This document shows positions 7,384 through 15,785 of a stretch of DNA of 37,996 nt, piece after piece; position 1 is the stretch's first letter; every line of letters begins with the position of its first letter. The notes under the pieces are model-generated. The model was not told the DNA's origin. It searched no databases and saw only the letters and a list, made by a program, of their open reading frames with translations. Origin of the DNA: Bacillota bacterium (GTDB lineage: Bacteria; Bacillota; Clostridia; Christensenellales; Aristaeellaceae). The DNA lies in the NCBI GenBank assembly GCA_023421395.1, contig JAEZTL010000037.1:1-37996 (forward strand), in the 5' to 3' direction. The translations under genes were made by a program, and so were the position numbers.

Positions 7384-9192
7384 GTGCCCACATTCAACCA
7401 AGAAAACATCCGGAACTTCTGCATCATCGCGCACATCGACCACGGCAAGTCGACGCTGGCGGACCGCCTGCTGGAAAAGACGGGCGTGATGGCTACCCGC
7501 GACATGACCGAGCAGGTGCTCGATTCGATGGATCTGGAGCGGGAACGCGGCATTACGATCAAATCCAAGGCCGTGCGGCTGCCGTATACGGCCGAGGACG
7601 GCGTTACGTACATGCTGAACCTGATCGATACCCCCGGCCACGTGGACTTCACATACGAAGTCTCCCGGGCGCTTGCCGCCTGCGAAGGCGCGGTTCTGGT
7701 GGTGGACGCCAGCCAGGGCATCGAGGCCCAGACGCTGGCAAACGTCTACATGGCGCTGGAGCATGACCTGGAGATTCTGCCGGTCATCAACAAGATCGAC
7801 CTGCCCAGCGCTCAGCCGGAAGTCGTGCGGCACGAGATTGAGGATGAAATCGGACTTGATGCCGAAGGGTGCCCGCTGGTCTCGGCCAAGCAGGGCATCG
7901 GCATCGACGAAGTGCTCTACGCCATCGTCACCCGAATCCCGCCGCCCAAGGGGGATGTGAGCGCACCGCTCAGGGCGCTGATCTTCGACAGCTATTACGA
8001 CAACTACCGGGGCGCAATCAGCTCGGTGCGGCTGATGAGCGGAACCGTGCGTGTGGGCGACCGCATCCGCATGATGGCCAGCGGACATGAGTTTGATGTG
8101 ACCGAAGTGGGCGCGTTCCTGCCCGGCGGCTACAATCCCTCGGACTGCCTCCGAGCGGGCGAGGTGGGCTACATCGCGGCGTCCATTAAAGACATCGCGG
8201 ATATCCGCGTCGGCGATACGATCACGCTGGCCTCCGCTCCGGCCAAAGAGCCGCTGCCTGGCTACAAGCCGGTTCTGCCGATGGTCTATTGCGGCATCTA
8301 CCCCGCGGACGGCGCCGACTATGAGGACCTGAAGGACGCGCTGGCGCGGCTGAGGCTGAACGACGCGGCCATCTTCTACGAGCCGGAGACGAGCGTCGCA
8401 CTGGGCTACGGCTTCCGCTGCGGTTTTTTGGGGCTTCTGCACATGGAGATCATCCAGGAGCGGCTGGAGCGGGAATTCGACCTGGATCTGGTCACCACCG
8501 CGCCCAGCGTGGTCTACCACGTGGTGAAGACCGACAATGAGAAGATCACCATCGACAACCCCACCAACCTTCCGCCAGTGCAGGAGATCGCCTGGATGGA
8601 GGAACCCTTCGTGGACGCGCAGGTCATCACGCCCCAGGAATACGTGGGCGCGATCATGGAGCTGTGCCAGGACAAGCGCGGCACCTTCCGCGACATGAAG
8701 TACATCGAGGGGGGGCGCGTACTGCTGATGTACGATCTGCCGCTCAACGAGGTGATCTACGACTTCTTCGATCAGTTGAAAAGCCGCACCCGCGGCTACG
8801 CATCCTTCGATTATTCTTTGAAGGGATACGTCAAGAGTGATCTGGTGAAGCTGGACATCCTCCTGAACGGCGAGACCTGCGACGCGCTGTCGATCATCGT
8901 GCACCGGGAGCGCGCCTATCCGCGCGGGCGCTCCATCGCGGAAAAATTGAAAGACGTCATTCCGCGCCAGTTGTTTGAAATCCCGATCCAGGCTGCCATT
9001 GGCGGCAAGGTGATCGCGCGGGAGACAGTCAAGGCGCTCCGGAAGGACGTATTGGCGAAGTGCTACGGCGGCGACATCACCCGGAAGAAGAAGCTGCTGG
9101 AGAAACAGAAAGAAGGCAAGAAGCGCATGCGCCAGGTGGGCACGGTGGAGGTGCCCAGCGAGGCGTTTATGGCGGTGCTCAAGATGGACTAG
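7384..9192 (+). CDS. lepA: Elongation factor 4 (LepA), ribosome back-translocase GTPase
   Basis: A 602-aa translational GTPase, typical LepA length. G1 is AHIDHGKST at about 16-24, the switch I effector is RERGITIKSKAVRL, G3 is DTPGHVDF, G4 is NKIDLP and G5 is SAK. The LepA-specific C-terminal domain with KSRTRGYASFDYSLKGY and the basic ending GGDITRKKKLLEKQKEGKKR is complete. The start is GTG 7384 with GGGAGG 7 bases upstream. It is probably the first gene of a unit with the YcxB-like pair and hemW, an order (lepA-hemW) common in Firmicutes. Confidence 0.97.
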   Translation: MPTFNQENIRNFCIIAHIDHGKSTLADRLLEKTGVMATRDMTEQVLDSMDLERERGITIKSKAVRLPYTAEDGVTYMLNLIDTPGHVDFTYEVSRALAACEGAVLVVDASQGIEAQTLANVYMALEHDLEILPVINKIDLPSAQPEVVRHEIEDEIGLDAEGCPLVSAKQGIGIDEVLYAIVTRIPPPKGDVSAPLRALIFDSYYDNYRGAISSVRLMSGTVRVGDRIRMMASGHEFDVTEVGAFLPGGYNPSDCLRAGEVGYIAASIKDIADIRVGDTITLASAPAKEPLPGYKPVLPMVYCGIYPADGADYEDLKDALARLRLNDAAIFYEPETSVALGYGFRCGFLGLLHMEIIQERLEREFDLDLVTTAPSVVYHVVKTDNEKITIDNPTNLPPVQEIAWMEEPFVDAQVITPQEYVGAIMELCQDKRGTFRDMKYIEGGRVLLMYDLPLNEVIYDFFDQLKSRTRGYASFDYSLKGYVKSDLVKLDILLNGETCDALSIIVHRERAYPRGRSIAEKLKDVIPRQLFEIPIQAAIGGKVIARETVKALRKDVLAKCYGGDITRKKKLLEKQKEGKKRMRQVGTVEVPSEAFMAVLKMD

Positions 9193-9210
9193 GGGACTGG
9201 GGGGGAAGGC

Positions 9211-9789
9211 ATGGAGAGCGTCCGGGATGCGGCGCGGGCGGCGGAGCCGTTCGATCGGGGCGGCTTGGTGCCGCGGTACGCGTTCAGGCACAGCCTGACC
9301 GCCGAGGACCTTTCGAGGTTCTACCGGGTGCACCTGTCCTTTCACCATAAAAAAGGCATGAACATCGTTGCGGCCGTCGGCTTTTTTCTGATCGGGCTCG
9401 CGGCGGGGGAGTATTTCTTCCTTCACGGCACCCAAGGGTATGTGTTTGAACTGGGCTGCGGCCTGGGCTTTGTGGCGCTTTCCTTTTTTCTCGGCCCCGT
9501 CATGGCCCGCTCTGCGGTCCAGAGCTGGAAAGGGCCGGCGGAAACGTGCTACGCGTTTTATGAGGACGACTATGAGGTGTCGAGGGACGGCGTACGGGAG
9601 TTGAGGGCGTACGGCAGCATTCCGGAGATCCTTACGTCTCGCGGCGTCGTCTATCTCTACGCCGAAAAGGACCGGGCGTTTGTGATCCCCGGAGCGGCGC
9701 TTGACGGCCGCCTGGAGGAGTTCGTCGCCTTTCTGGAGGCCAAATCCGGCAGGAAGGCCGCCCGGGTCGGGCGGAAGAAGGCGGACTGA
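9211..9789 (+). CDS. YcxB-like membrane protein, copy 1
   Basis: 192 aa. A soluble N-terminus (RYAFRHSLTAEDLSRFYRVHLSFHHKK) is followed by two hydrophobic helices (about 50-68 and 76-95), then a cytosolic domain ending with YGSIPEILTSRGVVYLYAEKDRAFVIPGAAL. A pattern of two helices followed by a strand-rich domain with an F-V-I-P motif is that of the YcxB family, whose function is unknown. It starts 18 bases after lepA. The downstream gene has the same plan and many shared positions (SLTAEDLSRFY versus AVTRGDYRACM; VYLYAEKDRAFVIPGAAL versus LYLYVDRIRLYILPGAAV), so the two are tandem paralogues. Confidence 0.75.
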   Translation: MESVRDAARAAEPFDRGGLVPRYAFRHSLTAEDLSRFYRVHLSFHHKKGMNIVAAVGFFLIGLAAGEYFFLHGTQGYVFELGCGLGFVALSFFLGPVMARSAVQSWKGPAETCYAFYEDDYEVSRDGVRELRAYGSIPEILTSRGVVYLYAEKDRAFVIPGAALDGRLEEFVAFLEAKSGRKAARVGRKKAD

Positions 9790-9873
9790 TCCGGCGCCGC
9801 GCGGGCTGACCGCCGAGTGCGGCTTGGCGGCGGATGGAAGCGACAAAAAGGGACCGAGCAAGGGAGGCTGCGT

Positions 9874-10458
9874 ATGGAAGCCGTGCGCGAGACGGATTTC
9901 CAACCGCTCGCCCCGTTTATGCGGGATGGCGAGGCGGCACAACCGGTCTTTGAGGTGAGCGGCGCCGTGACGCGCGGGGATTACCGCGCTTGCATGGCGG
10001 TGCACTTTGCGCGCATGCATCGGAAGATCACCTGGACCTTCGCGGGCGCCAGCTTCCTGCTGATCGTTTTGGGGTTGGTGGATTGGTACCGGTATTCCGA
10101 TTCCTCAGACCTCTCGTTTTGCGTTGCGGGCATTGTGCTAATGATCTTCTCGCTGCTTCAGGGGCGCATCTCCGCGGCGTCGGCCGCGCGCTACTGGGGT
10201 GGTCCGCTGGGTTTTCTGTGCCGGTTCTTTGAGGATGGCTTCGAGGTTTATCAGGATCATGGAATGGCCCGGCGGCCCTATTCCGACCTGATTGAGGCGG
10301 TCTACGTCCGCGGCGCGCTGTACCTCTACGTAGACAGGATTCGCCTGTACATTTTGCCGGGCGCGGCGGTTCACGGCTGCGCCGAGGGCGTTATCGGCCT
10401 GATCGAGCGGGGGACCGGGAAGAAGGTTACCCGCCTCGACCCGGAACGGGAAGCATGA
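9874..10458 (+). CDS. YcxB-like membrane protein, copy 2
   Basis: 194 aa with the same architecture as the preceding gene: acidic N-terminus, two transmembrane helices (about 55-70 and 79-93), and a C-terminal domain with RRPYSDLIEAVYVRGALYLYVDRIRLYILPGAA. ATG 9874 is chosen because AGGGAGG lies at a good distance upstream; an earlier ATG in the frame has no RBS. The stop overlaps the hemW start (ATGA). Function unknown. Being a diverged duplicate next to copy 1 suggests the two may act together. Confidence 0.75.
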   Translation: MEAVRETDFQPLAPFMRDGEAAQPVFEVSGAVTRGDYRACMAVHFARMHRKITWTFAGASFLLIVLGLVDWYRYSDSSDLSFCVAGIVLMIFSLLQGRISAASAARYWGGPLGFLCRFFEDGFEVYQDHGMARRPYSDLIEAVYVRGALYLYVDRIRLYILPGAAVHGCAEGVIGLIERGTGKKVTRLDPEREA

Positions 10459-11546
10459 TGCCCATCGCGCTGTACGTTCACATTCCCTTCTGCGCGAAAA
10501 AATGCGCATACTGCGACTTCCGCTCCTGGGCGGGCAGGGAGGCCGACTGGGGGCGCTATTTGAACGCGCTGGAGGAAGAATTCAAGACAAGCGCAGCCCG
10601 CTACGGCAAGCTTCCGGTGGCGACCGCCTTCATCGGCGGCGGTACGCCGTCGATCCTGCCTGAGGACGCGGTGATGCGCATCCTGGCCATGACCCGGGCC
10701 CGGTTCGAACTGCTGCCCGGTGCCGAGGTCACTGTGGAAGCCAATCCCGGCACGCTGTCCCCCGAGAAACTGCGCGCCTGGCGGGATTCCGGTGTCAACC
10801 GGCTGTCCGTCGGGCTGCAGGCGGCACAACCGGCGATCCTTGAGACGTTGGGCCGCATCCACACCGCCGAAGAGGCCCGCCTCGCTGTGGAATGGGCGCG
10901 GGACGCGGGACTGAAGAACATCAATCTGGACCTCATGTACGCGCTGCCCGGCCAGAGCATGGCGGACTGGGTGGAAACCCTGACCTTCGCGCTGAACCTG
11001 AAGCCCGAGCACCTGTCGCTGTACAGCCTGATTCTGGAGGAGGGTACGCCCCTCGCCCAGGCCGTCGCCTCCGGGGAACTTTCCGCGCCGGGGGATGAAA
11101 CCTCCGTTGGCATGCAGCGCGCCGCCGGGCGCATCCTGGCCCGCCGGGGTTTTCGTCGCTATGAGATTTCCAACTATGCGCTCCAAGGATTCGAGTGCCG
11201 CCATAACCTGACCTACTGGACACGGGGAGACTATCTGGGATTGGGCTGCGCCGCGCACTCAATGATGCGTGGCGAACGCTTTGAAAACGCCGGCGATCTG
11301 GACGCCTACCTTGCCGGTGTCCGGGAGGTTTCTCGCCGCGCCATCGGTGCGGATGAAGCGCGGGAGGAGGCCATCCTGCTGGGTACCCGCACCGCACGGG
11401 GCATCCCGCTGGAACTGGTGGCCCGGAAGCGCGAGCAGTTGAAGCGGCTGGAAGCCGGCGGCTTTGTGAATCTCGCGGGCGGGCGGCTGATCCTTACAGA
11501 AAAGGGCATGGAAGTGCAGAACGCCGTGGTTCTGGAGCTGGTGTAG
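10455..11546 (+). CDS. hemW: HemW, heme-binding radical SAM protein
   Basis: 363 aa. The radical SAM cluster motif C-x3-C-x2-C is at CAKKCAYC, about residues 14-21, right after YVHIPF. The GGGTPS motif follows at about 56-61, and EANPGTL and SVGLQ lie further on. The HNLTYW sequence at about 251-256 is the HNxxYW motif that separates HemW from true coproporphyrinogen dehydrogenase HemN. HemW is thought to act in heme handling, not in porphyrin oxidation, so older coproporphyrinogen oxidase labels should not be used. It starts in an ATGA overlap with the previous gene; a second ATG lies directly after (10458). Confidence 0.92.
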   Translation: MMPIALYVHIPFCAKKCAYCDFRSWAGREADWGRYLNALEEEFKTSAARYGKLPVATAFIGGGTPSILPEDAVMRILAMTRARFELLPGAEVTVEANPGTLSPEKLRAWRDSGVNRLSVGLQAAQPAILETLGRIHTAEEARLAVEWARDAGLKNINLDLMYALPGQSMADWVETLTFALNLKPEHLSLYSLILEEGTPLAQAVASGELSAPGDETSVGMQRAAGRILARRGFRRYEISNYALQGFECRHNLTYWTRGDYLGLGCAAHSMMRGERFENAGDLDAYLAGVREVSRRAIGADEAREEAILLGTRTARGIPLELVARKREQLKRLEAGGFVNLAGGRLILTEKGMEVQNAVVLELV

Positions 11547-11569
11547 TCCGTTAAATCCGCGGTTCCCCC

Positions 11570-11598
11570 TTGACAAACGGAGAGGATCGCGGTATTCT
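11570..11598 (+). promoter_or_regulatory. Promoter of sdpR-sdpI
   Basis: Perfect -35 TTGACA (11570-11575), 17-base spacer, TATTCT (11593-11598). The predicted start (about 11605) falls on the first base of the inverted repeat at 11605-11624. Confidence 0.8.
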
Positions 11599-11604
11599 AT
11601 GAGC

Positions 11605-11624
11605 AGATAATTAGAAAATTATCT
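11605..11624. promoter_or_regulatory. Putative SdpR operator
   Basis: Perfect inverted repeat AGATAATT-agaa-AATTATCT just downstream of the -10, followed by another half-like copy (ATATCTAAA, 11628-11636). ArsR/SdpR proteins bind such AT-rich dyads over the start point, so autorepression is likely. Confidence 0.7.
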
Positions 11625-11649
11625 AAATATCTAAAATGGAGGGAGCGGT

Positions 11650-11919
11650 ATGGGCGACGCATGGGACGCGCTGGCCGACCCAACGCGAAGGGAAATTCTT
11701 TCGCTCCTTCGCGGGGGAGATCTGAACGCGGGGGAGATCGCGTCCAGGTTCGATATGACCAAGCCGTCGATCAGCCATCATTTGAACATCCTGAAAAACG
11801 CGGACCTGGTGCGCGCGGAGCGCAGCGGGCAGAACATCGTCTATTCCATCAACACCAGCGTCCTGGAGGACCTGATGGATTTGATTGCCGACATGACCGG
11901 GAGGGGAAAAAAGGCATGA
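11650..11919 (+). CDS. sdpR: ArsR-family autorepressor, SdpR-type
   Basis: 89-aa winged-helix protein: ALADPTRREILSLLRGGDLN, then recognition helix region FDMTKPSISHHLNILKNADLV and wing RSGQNIVYSINTS. It has no metal-site Cys pair (no CxC), so it is not an arsenic or cadmium sensor; the sequence fits SdpR, which in Bacillus represses its own operon and is relieved by sequestration to SdpI at the membrane. SD GGAGGGA lies before ATG 11650. It overlaps sdpI by 4 bases, in a self-contained two-gene unit with its own promoter, operator and terminator. Confidence 0.9.
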   Translation: MGDAWDALADPTRREILSLLRGGDLNAGEIASRFDMTKPSISHHLNILKNADLVRAERSGQNIVYSINTSVLEDLMDLIADMTGRGKKA

Positions 11920-12575
11920 AACTCAAGCTGTTTTTGCTGGTTGTCACGATCAACCTCGCTGCGATGGCCGCCGTGATTGTGGGGCTCCCGGAGCAGGTGC
12001 CGATTCACTTCGGCCCCAGCGGACAGGCCGACTCGTGGGGGAGCAAGTGGTTCTACCTGGTTTTCGCGTTCATCCCGCCGCTGGAACTCGCCGTATACCT
12101 GACGTACCGCCGCTTAACCCGCGATAACCCCAACGTGCAGAAGAACGCCAAGATCGAAAAAAAGGTGATCGCGCTGACGATGCTGTTTCTGGCGGCGATC
12201 GGCTGGTTCTTCCTCTTGACTGTGCGATCCGGCGCGACGCGGCTCAATACGTCCTGGGCGTGCCTGATCTTTACCGGCGTAGGCCTCCTGATGATCTATA
12301 TCAGCAACTACATGGCGAAGATCCGCCCCAACCGCACGATGGGTATCCGGGTTCGCTGGACGCTCCGGGACGAGACTGTCTGGGTCAAGGCGCACCGCGT
12401 CGCGGGTTATTCCGGCGTCGTCGGCGGGGCGATCATGATCGCGGGCAGCCTGATGGGCTTTGCGCTTCAGGTCTGGATGGCCTTCGCGGGGTTCGGTCTT
12501 GGAATGATCGTTCTGGCGGTCGTACCGGTGGTGTACGCCCGGAACCTGTACCGGAAGCTGCACCCGGAAGAATGA
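11916..12575 (+). CDS. sdpI: SdpI-family membrane immunity/signalling protein
   Basis: 219-aa protein with about six transmembrane helices. The N-terminal DUF1648-type motif VPIHFGPSGQADSWGSKW and the later MGIRVRWTLRDETVWVKAHRVAGYSG (the SdpI signature NxxxGIRTPWTLxxxxxWxxTHR in general form) identify the family. In Bacillus SdpI gives immunity to the SdpC toxin and sequesters SdpR. No sdpC-like toxin gene is nearby, so here it may guard against foreign toxins or have another envelope role. It starts in an ATGA overlap with sdpR; a terminator follows directly. Confidence 0.88.
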   Translation: MKLKLFLLVVTINLAAMAAVIVGLPEQVPIHFGPSGQADSWGSKWFYLVFAFIPPLELAVYLTYRRLTRDNPNVQKNAKIEKKVIALTMLFLAAIGWFFLLTVRSGATRLNTSWACLIFTGVGLLMIYISNYMAKIRPNRTMGIRVRWTLRDETVWVKAHRVAGYSGVVGGAIMIAGSLMGFALQVWMAFAGFGLGMIVLAVVPVVYARNLYRKLHPEE

Positions 12576-12582
12576 GAGAAAC

Positions 12583-12620
12583 CGCGAAAAAGCGCCGGCC
12601 ACAGCCGGCGCTTTTTCGCG
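12583..12620 (+). terminator. Terminator of sdpR-sdpI
   Basis: Near-perfect hairpin: AAAAAGCGCCGGC (12587-12599), 4-base loop, GCCGGCGCTTTTT (12604-12616), extended by a CGCG pair at both ends. It begins within 10 bases of the sdpI stop. Confidence 0.9.
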
Positions 12621-12657
12621 TCCGCGGTTGCTTATGTGCAAAATTCCTGCGCACCGC

Positions 12658-12686
12658 TGTACAAATGCCCGTTCATCCGGTATAAT
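12658..12686 (+). promoter_or_regulatory. Promoter upstream of THUMP methyltransferase
   Basis: TGTACA (12658-12663), 17 bases, perfect TATAAT (12681-12686); about 32 bases before the ATG. It would drive the three-gene unit methyltransferase, GH127-like protein and MATE exporter. Confidence 0.6.
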
Positions 12687-12717
12687 AGAATATCTGAATC
12701 TCATATGGGGGAAGAGC

Positions 12718-13842
12718 ATGCAGTGGATTGCGAGCGCGGCGTTCGGGCTCGAGGGACTGGTCAAGCGCGACCTTGAGCGGCTGGGCGCAGGCGGCATCCG
12801 CCCGCTGCCCACCGGCGGCGTTGCCTTCGAGGGTGACGGCGCGACTGGCTTTTTGGCAAATCTCTGGCTGCGCACCGCCGATCGGGTGCTGCTGGAGATG
12901 GGCCGGTTTGAGGCGCGTTCGTTTGAGGCGCTGTTCGAGGGTGTCAAAGCCCTGCCCTGGCCGGATTTTTTGCCGCGGGACGCAGCTTTTCCGGTGCGCG
13001 CTCAATGCGCGCGTTCCCAACTGATGAGCCCCAGGGATTGTCAGGCGATCGCTAAAAAAGCGGTGGTCGAGCGGCTGAGGTCCGCTTATCATTTGGACTG
13101 GCTGCCCGAAACCGGGGCGGCTTATGCCATCGATATATCGGTGCATGAAGATCAGGTGGTGGTGACGCTGGACAGCTCCGGTGCGGCGCTGTCCCGGCGG
13201 GGATACCGCACCTGGAATGGTGAGGCGCCGCTGCGGGAGACGCTGGCGGCGGCTCTTGCGCTTTTATCGCCCTGGCGGCCCAGCATGCCGTTGTACGATC
13301 CCTGCTGCGGCACCGGGACCATCCTGATCGAGGCGGCGCTGATTGCGCTGGACCGCGCGCCGGGGCTCGCGCGCCCCTTTGACTGCGAGGCATGGGCGTT
13401 CATGCCGGGGCATGCGATGGCCGAGGCCCGCGCGGCGGCGAAAGACCGCTTCGAGGCGGCCAAGTCGCGACCGCTTTCCGTGCGCGGTTCGGACATTGAT
13501 CCTGAGGCGCTGAAGCTGGCGGAGCGTCACGTTTCGCAGGCGGGGCTGGCGGGCCGAATCAAACTGGAACAATGCGATGTCCGGGACGCTTCCGCTCAGG
13601 GGTTTGGCGCGATCGTGACCAACCCGCCCTACGGAGAGCGCCTGGGGGACGCGCGCGCCGCGCAGGCGGTGGCGCGGGAACTGGGAAAGCTCATGCAGCG
13701 CTCGGGATGGACGGTTTCGGCCCTGACAGCCGACCGGGGCTTCGAGCGCGCTTTCGGCCGTCGCGCGGACAAGCGCAGGCGGCTGTATAACGGCCGCATT
13801 GAATGCGAATTTATTACCTTTACCGGAGGTTCTGTCCAATGA
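12718..13842 (+). CDS. THUMP-domain class I SAM RNA methyltransferase (RlmL/YpsC-like)
   Basis: 374 aa. The N-terminal THUMP region (about 1-155) starts WIASAAFGLEGLVKRDLERLGA and is followed by an N6/N2-methylase domain with SAM motif LYDPCCGTGTILIEAALIA. The acidic motif GSDIDPEALKLAERHV comes next, then the catalytic TNPPYGERLG. This layout is that of the N-terminal module of RlmL (23S rRNA G2445 N2-methylase) and Bacillus YpsC; the exact target base cannot be read from sequence. ATG 12718 is used since GGGGGAAG precedes it. The stop overlaps the next start (ATGA). Confidence 0.88.
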   Translation: MQWIASAAFGLEGLVKRDLERLGAGGIRPLPTGGVAFEGDGATGFLANLWLRTADRVLLEMGRFEARSFEALFEGVKALPWPDFLPRDAAFPVRAQCARSQLMSPRDCQAIAKKAVVERLRSAYHLDWLPETGAAYAIDISVHEDQVVVTLDSSGAALSRRGYRTWNGEAPLRETLAAALALLSPWRPSMPLYDPCCGTGTILIEAALIALDRAPGLARPFDCEAWAFMPGHAMAEARAAAKDRFEAAKSRPLSVRGSDIDPEALKLAERHVSQAGLAGRIKLEQCDVRDASAQGFGAIVTNPPYGERLGDARAAQAVARELGKLMQRSGWTVSALTADRGFERAFGRRADKRRRLYNGRIECEFITFTGGSVQ

Positions 13843-15773
13843 TCGGGAAAGCCATATTCAGCCGCGCACCCCTGGTGCAAAACCGCCTCGCCCCGTTGCC
13901 GCTGGGCGCGATCCGCCCGGAAGGATGGTTTCGCGAGCAGCTCTACGCCCAGGCGGAGCAGGTGAGGCGCGTTGGGGACGATTGGCCGGATGTCATCCCG
14001 GCGGACGCGTGGCCCTTCGCCGCGGACGGCGACGCCGGCCATTCGGCGCTGTACCTGGACGGGCTGGTATGGCTGTCCTACGTCATGGAAGACGAGACTC
14101 TGATGGCGCGGGCCCAACGCCGCCTGGACTGGATCTTTGACAGCCAGCGCGAGGACGGCTGGCTCGGCCCGGAGGACGGCGACTGGTGGACGCGCATCGT
14201 GATCGCGCGGGCGGCGCAGAGTTACTTTACCGCCACGTCCGACAAGCGCGCACTGGTTTTTCTGGACAGGTTTTTTCGCTATCAGCTGAACAATCTGGAC
14301 AGCAATCCCCTCACAGGAGACGCCGTCGCCCGCGCCGCGGACAACATGCTGCTGGCGCTGTGGCTTTATAACCTGACCGGAATGAGCCATCTTCTGACCC
14401 TTGTGAAGAAACTGAAGAGCCAGTCGCTGGACTGGACCAACCACTTCCACATCTTCCCGCACATCCGGCCGATGGAAAAACAGCGCGCTTGGGCGGAACT
14501 CGCCCGCGCGATGGCGCAGGAGGAGCCCATGAGGGGCGCTTCCCAGCCCTACTTCCACAAAGAGGCCGCGCTGTCCGACGCCACCAACGTGGCCATCGGG
14601 CTTCGCGCGCCGGGCATTGTGAACCTCTTCAAATCCGGCTTCAAGGAAGTCGGCGCCTTCAAGGTGGGCTGGCAGAAGCTGATGAAGCACCATGGCGTCG
14701 CGCTGTCGATGTTCACCGGCGACGACCATCTTGCCGGGGCGAGCCCGACTCAGGGTGTAAACCTCGAAGCGGTGGTCGAGATGATGACCACGCTGGAGAC
14801 GCTGATGTCTGTGAGCGCGGAGGACGTGCCGGAACTATCGGACATCCTGGAAAAACTGGCGTTCAACGCGCTGCCTTCGATGACCAGCGCGGACATGTCC
14901 GCCTGTCAGCACGTGGGCCAGGTGAACCAGGTAGCGGCTACGCGCGGAGCGCGGCCCTGGTACAATGCCGGAGAGGACGCGAACCTTTACGGCGCGCTGG
15001 CCCGCCCGGCCTGCGCCGCGCGGCTGACCCAAGCCTGGCCCAGGTTTGCCTCGTCGCTGTGGTTTGCCACATCCGACGATGGCCTCGCGGCGGCATCCTA
15101 CGCGCCCTGCCAGGTCAACTTTGTCGCCGGCGGCACCCGCGTGCGGCTGAAGGTTACGACAGGCTATCCCTTTGACACCCAGGTGACCATTGAGGTCGCC
15201 GTCAAGCGCCCGACGGAATTTCCGCTCTACCTGCGCATTCCCGCTTGGGCGGAGCAGGCGATGATCCGCCTGCCCGACGGCGAACTGATGTCGGTTCGCG
15301 CCGGCGATCCGCCCGCCTGTGTGCGCCGCAAGTGGACCGGGAGCGAGCGGGTGACGCTGGATCTGCCGATGCAGCCGCGTTTGACCCGGTGGTTTCATCA
15401 GTCGGGCGCGGTGGAACTGGGGCCGCTCGTCATGTGCCTCCGGCCCGAGGAGGACATCCGGCAAATGGATGGCATGTCGCTGTGGCAGGCCACCGCCCGC
15501 TCCCCGTGGAACTGGGCGCTGGTGGCGGACGAGGCGATGAAGGCCGTCATCGAGCCGGAGAAGGCCGCGGCCTTCAAACGCGGCGCCGACGCGGCGCGGG
15601 TGCTTGTCAAGGCGGTTCCGGCGCCCGGCTGGGGCGTGGAGGGAGAGAACGCCGCGCCGCCGCCGATCCAGCCGGAGGTGGACTGGCCCGGAGAACAGGT
15701 GATCGAACTGACTCCCTTTGGGAATTCCTCGGTGCGAATCGCGCAGTTTCCGACCGTTAAAAACAACGGATAG
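13839..15773 (+). CDS. GH127-like (DUF1680) protein with degenerate active site
   Basis: 644 aa. The fold family is recognisable from the (alpha/alpha)6-barrel motifs GHSALYLDGLVWLSYVMEDE, LDWIFDSQREDGWLG, GDDHLAGASPTQG, DILEKLAFNALPSMTS, then QAWPRFASSLWF and the beta-sandwich segment TGYPFDTQVTIEV with LYLRIPAWAE. These match beta-L-arabinofuranosidase-type proteins. The family catalytic features look lost. Where relatives have G-T-E-x-C before the vvE motif this has GVNLE, and where they have CC-x-x-N before Q-x-WPKF this has ACAAR. The nucleophile Cys and two or three zinc ligands are thus replaced. No signal peptide, so cytoplasmic. Starts in an ATGA overlap with the methyltransferase (SD GGAGG). 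Confidence 0.72.
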   Translation: MIGKAIFSRAPLVQNRLAPLPLGAIRPEGWFREQLYAQAEQVRRVGDDWPDVIPADAWPFAADGDAGHSALYLDGLVWLSYVMEDETLMARAQRRLDWIFDSQREDGWLGPEDGDWWTRIVIARAAQSYFTATSDKRALVFLDRFFRYQLNNLDSNPLTGDAVARAADNMLLALWLYNLTGMSHLLTLVKKLKSQSLDWTNHFHIFPHIRPMEKQRAWAELARAMAQEEPMRGASQPYFHKEAALSDATNVAIGLRAPGIVNLFKSGFKEVGAFKVGWQKLMKHHGVALSMFTGDDHLAGASPTQGVNLEAVVEMMTTLETLMSVSAEDVPELSDILEKLAFNALPSMTSADMSACQHVGQVNQVAATRGARPWYNAGEDANLYGALARPACAARLTQAWPRFASSLWFATSDDGLAAASYAPCQVNFVAGGTRVRLKVTTGYPFDTQVTIEVAVKRPTEFPLYLRIPAWAEQAMIRLPDGELMSVRAGDPPACVRRKWTGSERVTLDLPMQPRLTRWFHQSGAVELGPLVMCLRPEEDIRQMDGMSLWQATARSPWNWALVADEAMKAVIEPEKAAAFKRGADAARVLVKAVPAPGWGVEGENAAPPPIQPEVDWPGEQVIELTPFGNSSVRIAQFPTVKNNG

Positions 15774-15785
15774 GGACAAGAGAGT

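Noticed and set aside
7276..10020. 914-codon open frame on the minus strand opposite lepA and YcxB genes
   Set aside because: Antisense shadow of GC-rich codons in lepA; Arg/His/Gly-rich composition, no motif, and it covers three well-supported plus-strand genes.
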